Below are positions 1 to 7,204 of a DNA stretch of 8,774 nucleotides, piece after piece. Under the pieces are notes generated by a model. It was not told the DNA's origin and did not search any database. It saw only the letters and a list, made by a program, of their open reading frames with translations. The DNA is taken from contig CALQNE010000143.1 in the NCBI GenBank assembly GCA_943331855.1, positions 1 through 8,774 on the forward strand, read 5' to 3'. Each line of letters opens with the position of its first letter. Position 1 is the stretch's first letter. Position numbers and translations under genes: made by a program. The DNA comes from Bordetella parapertussis. Its GTDB lineage: Bacteria; Pseudomonadota; Gammaproteobacteria; Burkholderiales; Burkholderiaceae_B.

Positions 1-669
1 CTCAGGCGCACGCCACCGTTTGATCCGGGCACTCAATTTACTCCGATTGCGGGGGTGGTTGATTTTTCGTTTTTCTTATACGTGCATCCAGAGTTACCCG
101 TTAAAAATTTAAAGGAATTTGTTGCTTACGCACATGCGAATCCCGGCAAGATCAATTATGCGACGGGTAATAACCAAGGGTTGTTGACCTTCGCCTATTT
201 AAAAAAGAGCTTGAATCTTGATGTCGTTCAGGTCGCGTATAAGGGCGAAACCGCCGCGACAGCTGATTTGTTGTCAGGACGCGTGCAGGCGATGTTCGCA
301 ACGACGGCGCCATTGATGCAGGCAAAAGAAGGTCGCTTGAAGGTGTTGGTGACGACCTTACCGCAACGAACGCCGTTATTGCCTGAGGTCGCAACAATGA
401 CAGAAAGCGGCTATCCAGAGTTTCCGTTTTCGCCCGCCGGTGGCTGGCTGGGTATTTTTGGTCCTGCCGAAATGAATCCCGATGTGGTTAAGGTTTTACA
501 TCAGTCGTTCGATCGGGCACTCGTAGATCCTGATATACAAAAACAACTTGCACAAGCGGGGCTTTCATATCGCGCGATGGCGCTTGAGCCGATGGCAATG
601 TTCGTGAAGAATCAGCGCGACCAGTTTCGCAGCTTGATTCGAGACCTTGGGATCCCATTGGTCGACTAA
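1..669 (+). CDS. Bug/TctC-family periplasmic solute-binding protein, 5'-truncated by window edge
   Basis: The frame is open from the first base to the TAA at 667-669, so about 222 C-terminal residues are visible and the start lies off the left edge. A GTG at 55 is an internal Val codon, not the start: the upstream residues (FDPGTQFTPIAGVV) already match the conserved 'YDP-x-x-DFTPI' segment of the family. Further family landmarks follow: 'HPELPVKNLKEFVAYAHANPGKINYATG', split here as HPELPVKNLKEF then AHANPGKINYATG, later VAYKGETAATADLLSGRV, and a C-terminal stretch ending in DLGIPLVD. Bug proteins are periplasmic receptors that bind carboxylates and related small anions, often for tripartite tricarboxylate transporters. 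The signal peptide and the N-terminal ligand loop are not visible. The next gene starts 46 nt downstream on the same strand, so this is probably the receptor end of the same operon. Ligand unknown. Confidence 0.93.
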   Translation, partial: LRRTPPFDPGTQFTPIAGVVDFSFFLYVHPELPVKNLKEFVAYAHANPGKINYATGNNQGLLTFAYLKKSLNLDVVQVAYKGETAATADLLSGRVQAMFATTAPLMQAKEGRLKVLVTTLPQRTPLLPEVATMTESGYPEFPFSPAGGWLGIFGPAEMNPDVVKVLHQSFDRALVDPDIQKQLAQAGLSYRAMALEPMAMFVKNQRDQFRSLIRDLGIPLVD

Positions 670-715
670 AGCTTGTTCAATTAACGTTCAATATTCAAAG
701 TAGAGCAATCGTCTC

Positions 716-2752
716 ATGTCTCAAATAGCACAGTCACTGTATCCATTTATGTTGTCGCCCTTGAAGGTGGGTATGCATACGTTACCCAATCGCGTCATCA
801 TGGGCTCTTTGCACACGCGACTTGAAAATGAGCCTGATGGTGTGCAGCGCCTGGCTGCCTTTTATGCTGCGCGTGCGCGTGGCGGTGTTGGGCTTGTCGT
901 GACGGGGGGCGTATCGCCGAATTTTGATGGTCGTGTCGAGCAGGGCGCTTGGGTACTAGACTCAGCAACGCAACTTGACCAGCATATTCCAATCGTTCAG
1001 GCGGTACACGACGCGGGCTCAAAAATCGCATTACAGATTTTGCACACAGGCATTTACGCCAAGCACGACGAAATTATTGGACCAAGTGCGGTGCGATCCG
1101 TGATTAATCCGCGGCAACCGCGTGCGTTTACGCCAGAGCAAATTGAACAGACCATTGAAGACTTTGTGAACTGTGCGGTACTTGCACAGCAGGCGGGTTA
1201 TGACGGTGTTGAAGTGATGGGGTCTGAAGGCTATCTGATGACGCAGTTCACCGCGTTGCGCACCAACAAGCGCGAAGACGAATGGGGCGGATCGCTCGAA
1301 AATCGAATTCGGTTTCCAGTAGAAGTCGTGCGCCGTACCCGTGAGCGTGTCGGTCCAAGCCTCTTGATCATGTATCGGATTTCTGCGATTGATTTGGTTG
1401 AGGGCGGTTTGTCAGGTGACGAAATCGATCGGCTTGCACAGGCGCTTGAACAGGCCGGTGCAGATGTACTGAACACGGGGATTGGCTGGCACGAGTCAGT
1501 GGTGCCAACAATCGCGACAAGTGTGCCTCGTGCGGCTTTTGCTTTCGCGGCGGCCCGAATCAAAAAGGCTGTATCGATTCCGGTCGTTGCTTCTAATCGA
1601 ATCAACATGCCTTCGGTTGCCGAAGATATTCTTGCGCAAGGGCAGGCGGATTTGGTTTCGCTTGCGCGCGCATTTTTGGCAGATCCAGATTTTGTCATCA
1701 AGGCGGCAACTGGACGCACCGATGAAATCAACACGTGCATTGGATGTAACCAAGCCTGCTTGGATCATATTTTTACCGATCGGATTGCTTCATGCTTAGT
1801 GAATCCTCAGGCATGTCATGAGACCGAGTTCACTGATGCCGCGCCACAACATAAATTAAAAGTTGCAGTGGTTGGAGCAGGGCCTGCGGGCCTGGCCTGT
1901 GCGATTACGGCAGCTGAACGTGGTCATCAAGTTCAGTTATTTGAAGCGGGGAGTGAGATCGGCGGGCAATTGAATTTGGCGCGACGTATACCTGGTAAAG
2001 AAGAAGAGTTTGCTGAGTTGGTCCGTTATTTTAGTAAGCGCTTGAGTACGACGGACGTACAGGTTCACCTTAATCGACATGTTGAGTCAGCGTGGTTGAG
2101 GAAGCAAGGCTTTGATCAGATCGTGATTGCAACAGGTATTAAACCGCGAATGCCATTAATCGAGGGGATCGAGCATGTGAAGGTCGTGAGTTATTCCGAC
2201 GTGATCTTGGGCCGAGTCCAGGTGGGTGAGCGGGTTGCAATCATTGGCACGGGAGGCATTGGTCATGACGTGGCTGAATTACTCACTTCGACGCAAGCGG
2301 GCGCTCAGACACCAGCAGAGTTTTTGAAGATATGGGGTGTTGATCCAACGATTCGGTCTGCTGGTGGTTTACAGGCGCCGGTCGCTGAAGGCGCACAGCG
2401 CAAAGTGGTCATGTTGCAGCGAGGCACAAAAAAGCCAGGCGCCCGACTTGGCAAAAGTACGGGTTGGATTCATCGCACCAAGCTGACCAAACGGGGCGTG
2501 ACGGCAGTATCAGGTTGCACATATGAAAAAATCGATCATCAAGGTTTGCATTACAGCGTCAACGGAGAGCCTCACTTATTAGAGGTTGATACGATTGTGT
2601 TGTGCGCAGGTCAAGAGTCAGAGCAAGCGCTGGCCGCGCAATTGACTGGCAACGTGACGCATTTAAATTTGATCGGTGGGGCACGTGTCGCGACAGAGTT
2701 GGATGCAATGCGGGCGATTGATGAGGGTACGCGCCTGGCGTACAAGTGGTAA
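716..2752 (+). CDS. fadH: FadH-like NADPH-dependent 2,4-dienoyl-CoA (or enoate) reductase, FMN/4Fe-4S/FAD
   Basis: This 678-residue protein has the full domain order of E. coli FadH (about 670 residues). The N-terminal Old-Yellow-Enzyme TIM barrel (about 1-335) keeps MGSLHTRLE, LQILHTG and YDGVEVMGSEGYL. The equivalents of the FadH catalytic Tyr and His are Y173 and H259 (GIGWHE). The [4Fe-4S] cysteines are C341, C344, C348 and C360 (CIGCNQAC...SCLVNP). The FAD-binding motif GAGPAG is at 387-392 and a second dinucleotide motif GTGGIG, for NADPH, at 511-516. The C-terminus ends in ATELDAMRAIDEGTRLA as in FadH. The family passes electrons from NADPH through FAD and the cluster to FMN, which reduces a conjugated C=C bond. 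The ATG at 716 fits the family N-terminus and has only a weak upstream GTAGAG. No beta-oxidation gene is nearby, so the substrate may be a free or non-fatty unsaturated acid. The family assignment is secure; the substrate is inferred. Confidence 0.93.
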   Translation: MSQIAQSLYPFMLSPLKVGMHTLPNRVIMGSLHTRLENEPDGVQRLAAFYAARARGGVGLVVTGGVSPNFDGRVEQGAWVLDSATQLDQHIPIVQAVHDAGSKIALQILHTGIYAKHDEIIGPSAVRSVINPRQPRAFTPEQIEQTIEDFVNCAVLAQQAGYDGVEVMGSEGYLMTQFTALRTNKREDEWGGSLENRIRFPVEVVRRTRERVGPSLLIMYRISAIDLVEGGLSGDEIDRLAQALEQAGADVLNTGIGWHESVVPTIATSVPRAAFAFAAARIKKAVSIPVVASNRINMPSVAEDILAQGQADLVSLARAFLADPDFVIKAATGRTDEINTCIGCNQACLDHIFTDRIASCLVNPQACHETEFTDAAPQHKLKVAVVGAGPAGLACAITAAERGHQVQLFEAGSEIGGQLNLARRIPGKEEEFAELVRYFSKRLSTTDVQVHLNRHVESAWLRKQGFDQIVIATGIKPRMPLIEGIEHVKVVSYSDVILGRVQVGERVAIIGTGGIGHDVAELLTSTQAGAQTPAEFLKIWGVDPTIRSAGGLQAPVAEGAQRKVVMLQRGTKKPGARLGKSTGWIHRTKLTKRGVTAVSGCTYEKIDHQGLHYSVNGEPHLLEVDTIVLCAGQESEQALAAQLTGNVTHLNLIGGARVATELDAMRAIDEGTRLAYKW

Positions 2753-2756
2753 ATCC

Positions 2757-2762
2757 AAGAGG
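2757..2762 (+). promoter_or_regulatory. Ribosome binding site fixing the start of the second Bug gene
   Basis: AAGAGG lies 6 nt upstream of the ATG at 2769. It supports that start over an in-frame ATG at 2676, which would add 31 residues overlapping the FadH-like gene and would bury the signal peptide. Confidence 0.8.
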
Positions 2763-2768
2763 CTAAGA

Positions 2769-3743
2769 ATGTTGCGAGTTAAATATGTCATGTATGTTTG
2801 CTTAGGGCTGCTGGGCCTGAACGCGTCAGTTGCTTGGGCACAAGAAAAAAATTACCCAACACGCCCCGTCACGTTAATTGTGGCTTGGCCGCCGGGTGGT
2901 TCGGTTGATACCGTTGCTCGCTTGATTTCTGAGCCGCTGCGCGTGCGCTTGGGGCAACCGGTACTCATCGTTAATCGAGGTGGTGCGGTCGGAACAATCG
3001 GGGCAAATGCCGTGGCAAAAGCGGCGCCCGATGGTTACACGCTGTTGGTCACGATCGGTGCCTATCCCATCACTGCTGCCTTGATGAGCACCTTACCTTT
3101 TGATCCGATCAAGGATTTAACCGGTATTAGTCTGATCGTGCGCTCGCCCAATATGTTGGTGGTACGACCTGATTTTCCTGCAAAAAATTTGAATGAACTC
3201 GCTGCGCTCGCCAAAAAAGAACCGGGCAAGTACACCTATTCAACCGCGGGAAACGGCACAACAACGCACATGATGGCAGCGATGTTTGAGCAGGCGGCTG
3301 GCGTGCGTCTTGAGCATATTCCGTATTTAGGGGGCGCGGCTTCGCTGCAGGCGATCTTAAGCCAGCAAACAGATCTCAACGCAGCAGTAAGCAGCACGGC
3401 TGCGCCGATGATCCAGGCCGGACGTTTGCGTCCGCTTGGGATTATTGGCGACCAGCGCTCGATTCAGTTTCCAGATATCCCAACGTTTGCTGAGCAAGGC
3501 TATCCAAAAGTACGGGGCGACAGCTGGATTGGGATGTTGGCGCCATCAGGCACACCGCCGAATGTGATCGCGCAAATTAACGATGCGATTCAAGAGATTA
3601 TTTTGGTTCCGGCGAACCGTGAAAAATTATTGGCCCAGGCGGGTGAACCTGCTGCGATTGGACCGGCCCAGTTCAATGCAATTATTAAAGAAGAAATTGA
3701 CGACTTCACGGCATTGGCCAAAGCCATGAATTTAAAAATGTAA
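2769..3743 (+). CDS. Bug/TctC-family periplasmic solute-binding protein (second receptor)
   Basis: This 324-residue protein is complete and of normal family length. Residues 1-24 form a Sec signal peptide: short basic start (R3, K5), hydrophobic core YVCLGLLGL, and a likely cleavage after AWA at 24/25. The mature part opens with YPTRPVTLIVAWPPGGSVD. The PPGG-x-x-D loop is the Bug ligand-binding loop that contacts a carboxylate. It continues with GQPVLIVNRGGAVGTIGANAVA, DGYTLLV, FDPIKDLTGI, and IPYLGGAASLQAILSQQ. The start is set by a Shine-Dalgarno sequence 6 nt upstream and by the signal peptide; the gap to the previous stop is 16 nt, so it is cotranscribed. It is clearly divergent from the other two receptors here, so it is not a recent tandem copy and probably binds a different or related ligand. 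No TctA/TctB partner is in the window. Ligand unknown. Confidence 0.94.
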   Translation: MLRVKYVMYVCLGLLGLNASVAWAQEKNYPTRPVTLIVAWPPGGSVDTVARLISEPLRVRLGQPVLIVNRGGAVGTIGANAVAKAAPDGYTLLVTIGAYPITAALMSTLPFDPIKDLTGISLIVRSPNMLVVRPDFPAKNLNELAALAKKEPGKYTYSTAGNGTTTHMMAAMFEQAAGVRLEHIPYLGGAASLQAILSQQTDLNAAVSSTAAPMIQAGRLRPLGIIGDQRSIQFPDIPTFAEQGYPKVRGDSWIGMLAPSGTPPNVIAQINDAIQEIILVPANREKLLAQAGEPAAIGPAQFNAIIKEEIDDFTALAKAMNLKM

Positions 3744-3764
3744 TGGTTAAAAAAGGTCAAACAC

Positions 3765-5393
3765 ATGAGCGCCAAAGAGACATTTGATGTAATCGTATTG
3801 GGTTCGGGCGGTGCGGGCTGCGCGGCCGCGTTAGCGGCGTCAAGCCTGGGATTGAGCGTGGCCTTAGTTGAAAAAGATCAACTGCTGGGTGGCGGTACGG
3901 CTGATTCGCTGGGCACCTTTTGGATCGCCAATAACAGCATGGCGCAAGCGCAGGCACTTGCAGACGATTTTGAGTCGGCGCTGACGTACGCCAAATTTGT
4001 GGCGGGTGGACAAGAGGTGCCAGAAAATCTAGAGGCCTATATCCGCGAAGGCAGACGCGTGTTGGACGCGTTTGTTGAGATGGGCGTGGGTTTGCAATTG
4101 GCCTTAGGCTTGCCTGATTATTTTTATCCAAGTGGCCCGCACAGCTGTGGAGATGGGCGTCGAATGGTTGAACCTAAATCAATTATGCGCAAGGATCTTG
4201 GAGATTTTTCTAATTCAATTCGACGTAGTAATCACAATGTGCAAGGCGTTGCCTGGAGCGATAGCGTTGGGTGGGGCGGTTTTGCCAATCGTCGCAATTG
4301 GCCGGCCGCTGAACTTGAGCAACGTGTGCGTGATGGCGTATTGAGTTGTGGTGAGGCCTTGGTCGGTCAGTTTGTTGCTCAAATGCTGAAGCAGGGGCGC
4401 GTGCAGATCTTGCTTGGTGTGCAAACAAAGGGACTTGTGACGCAAGATCACCGAGTGGTCGGTGTAGAAAAAGCGGATGGTACGGTACTGCAGGCAAGAC
4501 GAGGCGTGATTCTTGCTACGGGCGGGTATGAGGGGAACGTTGAGCTCGTGCAGCGGTTTGAGGGCTTTCCTGAATGGATGAATCCCTTTGGTCCGCAAAA
4601 TACGGGCGATGCACTCACCTTTGGCACACAAATCGGCGCAAGCGTTGCACGTATCGGCATTAATAATTCATTATTTATTGGTACGGGTGTGCCCGGTCGA
4701 CCCGATGCATTCTTTTCGGTTGGGTTGAGAGGGCTGCCCATGCCGGGTGCGATCGCGGTGAATCAGCGCGGCGAGCGGTTTGGCGATGAGACGCAATTTC
4801 AAGATATGGTGATGGCGTTTCAGCAGTACGACCGGCGAAATCGAAAGTTTCTAAATCTGCCTGCATTTATGATTTTTGATGATCAGTTTCGTCAGCGTTA
4901 TCCGGTGATGGATGCGATGCCTGGGCAACCGGTACACCCAGATATTGCACGTGCCGACACGCTGGTCGGTCTGGCCGAAAAAATTGGTATCGACGGCGCT
5001 GGGTTGGTCAAGACCGTTACGCAGTTCAATACCGATGTGGCGCAGGGTCAGGATAGTGTGTTTGGTCGTGGGCGTTCTGCCTTTTCACGTAATAACGCAG
5101 GCGACAAAGAGTTGAAATTGAACCCACAGTTGGCGCCGGTTCAAACCGCGCCGTTTTACGCCTTGCCTTTGAAAATGGGTGGTGTTTGCAGCGCAGGCCT
5201 CTTAACCGATCCCCATGCTCGGGTGGTTGGTGCCGATGGGCGTGTCATTGACGGACTGTATGCCTGCGGTAATGCGGCAGCACCGACCTTTCTGGGGGTG
5301 GGCTATCAAGGTGGGTCTTCGATCGGTGCAGGCATTGTCTTTGGCTATCTTGCAGCCGAACATGCGAGTACGCAATCAGTGTCTTTAGTCTAA
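3765..5393 (+). CDS. FAD-dependent dehydrogenase/reductase, 3-ketosteroid delta-1-dehydrogenase-like (fumarate reductase flavoprotein superfamily)
   Basis: This 542-residue flavoprotein begins with a Rossmann motif GSGGAG at 13-18 and the ribose-binding E36 (VALVEKD). The GGGTADSLGTFWIANN segment follows at about 42-57. ILATGGYEGN ends near residue 258, and a C-terminal FAD segment DGLYACGNAAAPTF precedes VGYQGGSSIGAG (Y514). This layout matches the KstD/fumarate reductase family, which oxidises or reduces a C-C bond next to a carbonyl or carboxylate. PDY at 117-119 aligns with the KstD active-site Tyr segment. Other positions differ from true KstD: the 'NES-x-x-Y' region reads DETQFQD (341-347) with no Tyr, and the Gly after the late Tyr appears to be Ser518. 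A steroid substrate is therefore doubtful. No signal peptide or membrane segment is seen, so it is cytoplasmic. AAAAGG at 3751-3756 supports the ATG; the gap to the previous gene is 21 nt. The reaction is inferred only by family. Confidence 0.88.
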   Translation: MSAKETFDVIVLGSGGAGCAAALAASSLGLSVALVEKDQLLGGGTADSLGTFWIANNSMAQAQALADDFESALTYAKFVAGGQEVPENLEAYIREGRRVLDAFVEMGVGLQLALGLPDYFYPSGPHSCGDGRRMVEPKSIMRKDLGDFSNSIRRSNHNVQGVAWSDSVGWGGFANRRNWPAAELEQRVRDGVLSCGEALVGQFVAQMLKQGRVQILLGVQTKGLVTQDHRVVGVEKADGTVLQARRGVILATGGYEGNVELVQRFEGFPEWMNPFGPQNTGDALTFGTQIGASVARIGINNSLFIGTGVPGRPDAFFSVGLRGLPMPGAIAVNQRGERFGDETQFQDMVMAFQQYDRRNRKFLNLPAFMIFDDQFRQRYPVMDAMPGQPVHPDIARADTLVGLAEKIGIDGAGLVKTVTQFNTDVAQGQDSVFGRGRSAFSRNNAGDKELKLNPQLAPVQTAPFYALPLKMGGVCSAGLLTDPHARVVGADGRVIDGLYACGNAAAPTFLGVGYQGGSSIGAGIVFGYLAAEHASTQSVSLV

Positions 5394-5397
5394 GGAG
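5392..5397 (+). promoter_or_regulatory. Ribosome binding site overlapping the preceding stop codon
   Basis: AAGGAG shares two bases with the TAA stop of the flavoprotein gene (5391-5393) and sits 6 nt before the ATG at 5404. The arrangement implies translational coupling of the flavoprotein and the third Bug receptor. Confidence 0.8.
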
Positions 5398-5403
5398 TCA
5401 GAG

Positions 5404-6369
5404 ATGCGAATGATGTTGAATGTAGTGAGCGCCGTGATCTTTGCACTTTGTATGTCACATGCCTGGGCAGCGTATCCAGAGCGTTCAGTGCGAATTGTCG
5501 TGCCTTATCCCCCGGGCGGTCCGACCGATATTCAGGCGCGCATCATTGCTCAGAAGTTGGGAGAACGACTCGGACAGACCTTCGTCGTTGAAAACAAGCC
5601 TGGGGCGGGCGGTAATATTGGCACGCGTGCGGCGGCTCAGGCTGAAGGCGATGGCTACACGGTGCTCTTGATGACGCCCGCGCAAGTGATCAACATGCGC
5701 TTCTATGCAAATCCTGGCTATGATCTTCGCCAAGATTTTGTGCCAATCGGGCTGATCAGTACTGCACCTGGGCTCTTGCTCGCGAATCCCAAGCTCGGCG
5801 TAAAAACGGTGGCCGATATTGTGTCGTTGGCAAAACAAAAGCCTGGTGTACTTGTGTATGCAAGTGCGGGGGCTGGGTTGTCAACGCATTTGATGATGGA
5901 ACTCTTAAAGAAAACCGCAGGCATTGATATGGTTCATGCACCTTATCGCGGTTCGGCGCCTGCTTTGGCTGGACTCATCGCAGGCGATACTTCTTTGTTA
6001 ATCGATTCGATGGTGTCGGGATTGCCGCAGGTTAAAACAGGGGCGTTGACTGCGATTGCGGTGACCAGCGCAACGCGTTCGCCGATCGCGCCGAACATCC
6101 CGACGCTCAGTGAGTCAGGTCTGCCAGGGTTTGATGCAATGACTTGGTATGGGTTCATGGCACCGGCCAAAACTTCACCCGCGATTGTGAGCCGGCTCGC
6201 GGTTGAAATCAATCAGATCTTGCAGGCACCAGAGATTCATAAGCGGTTTCTTGAAATGGGGAGTGAACCCGCCGTGGTGAATCCTGAGTCGTTTGGTAAG
6301 TTTTTAGCTAGTGAAGAAAAACGCTGGTTAGAGATCGTCATTGAATCGGGCGCCAAGGTAAACGAATGA
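5404..6369 (+). CDS. Bug/TctC-family periplasmic solute-binding protein (third receptor)
   Basis: This complete 321-residue receptor has a Sec signal peptide: R2, hydrophobic stretch VVSAVIFALCMSHA, and likely cleavage after AWA at 22/23. The mature N-terminus YPERSVRIVVPYPPGGPTD carries the PPGG-x-x-D ligand loop. It is followed by VVENKPGAGGNIGTRAAA, DGYTVLLMT, YDLRQDFVPIGL, YASAGAGLSTHLMMELLKKT and APYRGSAPALAGLIAGD, all standard Bug landmarks. It should capture a carboxylate-type ligand in the periplasm. The start has a strong AAGGAG, and only 10 nt separate it from the flavoprotein stop. Its stop codon overlaps a possible ATG of the next gene (ATGA at 6366-6369). It differs from the second receptor across most of its length outside the family motifs. 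Ligand and membrane partner cannot be told from the window. Confidence 0.95.
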   Translation: MRMMLNVVSAVIFALCMSHAWAAYPERSVRIVVPYPPGGPTDIQARIIAQKLGERLGQTFVVENKPGAGGNIGTRAAAQAEGDGYTVLLMTPAQVINMRFYANPGYDLRQDFVPIGLISTAPGLLLANPKLGVKTVADIVSLAKQKPGVLVYASAGAGLSTHLMMELLKKTAGIDMVHAPYRGSAPALAGLIAGDTSLLIDSMVSGLPQVKTGALTAIAVTSATRSPIAPNIPTLSESGLPGFDAMTWYGFMAPAKTSPAIVSRLAVEINQILQAPEIHKRFLEMGSEPAVVNPESFGKFLASEEKRWLEIVIESGAKVNE

Positions 6370-6388
6370 GTTGGCCTTTGAATACTGA

Positions 6389-6394
6389 GCAAGG
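6389..6394 (+). promoter_or_regulatory. Ribosome binding site for the preferred start of the isomerase-like gene
   Basis: GCAAGG precedes the ATG at 6402 by 7 nt. A second AAGG at 6355-6358 precedes the alternative ATG at 6366 by the same distance, so both starts are possible. Family numbering of the catalytic cysteines favours 6402. Confidence 0.6.
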
Positions 6395-6401
6395 TACGCA
6401 G

Positions 6402-7100
6402 ATGAATGACAAAAAATTAAAAGTGATTTTGGTTGTGCCCGCAACAAACACCACGATGGAAATCGAGGTTCGGTCATTGTGGCCAGAGATTGATGAGCTG
6501 CATCGCGTGGGGATCCCCCGTCCGATGAGGCCCATTGTCGCAAGTGATTTGCCCGAATACCGCGAGCACACGCTTAAGGCGGTTGCGCCTTATCAAAAAA
6601 TTGGGGCCGACATCGTGATTTATGGTTGTACTACGGCAGGATTTTTGGCGGGACCGGAGGGCGATCGAGAGATGCAGCAAGCGCTCGTTCGAGCGGTTGG
6701 CGCGCCTGCGGTAACCACCGCATCATCCATGGTTGAGGCAATGAGCCGAGCTGGCGTCTCGCGCCCGGCGATTGTGACGCCCTACTTGAAGCCAAGCAAT
6801 GATGGCTTGATTCGTTTTTTAGAGGCGAAAGGGGTGAGCGTCTCGACCTTGGATAGTTTTTTCTTTACGACGACCGAGCAATATGATCGGGTGACGGACA
6901 CCGAGGTTCTTGAATTGGCAGAGAAGACCGGAGGGGATGGTGCGGCAGACTGTTTGTTTATTGCATGTACGCAGCTGCCGACCTTATCGATTTTAGGTGT
7001 ACTCAGAGAGCGTCTAAAAAAGCCGGTATTAGGTGCAATACAAGCAACGGTCGAGAATGCGCAGCGAACGTTGGCTCTCGGCGGTTCTGCAGGATATTAA
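6402..7100 (+). CDS. Maleate cis-trans isomerase / Asp-Glu racemase / arylmalonate decarboxylase superfamily enzyme
   Basis: With the ATG at 6402 the protein has 232 residues and starts just before the first beta strand (KVILVVPATNTTME, about 7-20), as maleate isomerases do. The two catalytic cysteines of the superfamily are present: C76 in IYGCTTAG and C189 in FIACTQLPT. IVTPY lies between them. Arylmalonate decarboxylases lack the first cysteine, so two cysteines point to an isomerase or racemase acting by Cys attack or proton transfer. A typical substrate would be a dicarboxylate such as maleate; this is inference from the family. An in-frame ATG at 6366 would add 12 residues (SWPLNTEQGTQ after Met), overlap the previous gene by 4 nt, and also has a ribosome binding site. 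Translational coupling there is possible, but the extra residues match nothing known in the family. It is the last gene of the operon and is followed by a terminator. Cytoplasmic, no signal peptide. Confidence 0.88.
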   Translation: MNDKKLKVILVVPATNTTMEIEVRSLWPEIDELHRVGIPRPMRPIVASDLPEYREHTLKAVAPYQKIGADIVIYGCTTAGFLAGPEGDREMQQALVRAVGAPAVTTASSMVEAMSRAGVSRPAIVTPYLKPSNDGLIRFLEAKGVSVSTLDSFFFTTTEQYDRVTDTEVLELAEKTGGDGAADCLFIACTQLPTLSILGVLRERLKKPVLGAIQATVENAQRTLALGGSAGY

Positions 7101-7148
7101 AAATCTGTAGATCGAGTTCGTGTTTTTCTGATACGTGTTGCGTATATA

Positions 7149-7180
7149 AAAAAGGGAAATCCGTACGGATTTCCCTTTTT
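7149..7180. terminator. Bidirectional Rho-independent terminator (perfect 32-nt palindrome)
   Basis: The sequence is a perfect inverted repeat. Each arm has an A/T run, then GGGAAATCC or its complement, meeting at GTAC. A run of five T follows the stem on each strand. It lies between the ends of the convergent isomerase-like gene (stop at 7100) and the 91-residue protein gene (stop at 7205), so it can stop transcription from both sides. Confidence 0.92.
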
Positions 7181-7204
7181 AACTGCAGACTGCGCTAGAG
7201 AAGC

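Noticed and set aside
55..57. GTG as the start of the first Bug gene
   Set aside because: The frame is open to the window edge and the upstream residues match the family, so the gene is truncated by the window, not started here.
675..692. Direct repeat GTTCAAT twice with an 11-nt period before the FadH-like gene
   Set aside because: The repeat is short and A/T-rich within a 46-nt intra-operon gap; chance occurrence is likely and no promoter accompanies it.
1231..1740. 169-codon open frame on the minus strand
   Set aside because: It is antisense to the conserved core of the FadH-like gene, has a low-complexity Ser/Arg/Ala-rich translation and no family resemblance.
2676..2768. Upstream in-frame ATG giving a 355-residue version of the second Bug receptor
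   Set aside because: It overlaps the FadH-like gene, lacks a ribosome binding site and would place a signal peptide 31 residues inside the protein; the ATG at 2769 has AAGAGG and a correct signal peptide.
4215..4631. 138-codon open frame on the minus strand
   Set aside because: It lies antisense within the flavoprotein gene, whose motifs are intact on the plus strand; no recognisable protein features.
7131..7145. Small hairpin ATACG-TGTTG-CGTAT before the terminator
   Set aside because: A 5-bp stem is too short to be informative and the adjacent perfect palindrome explains termination.
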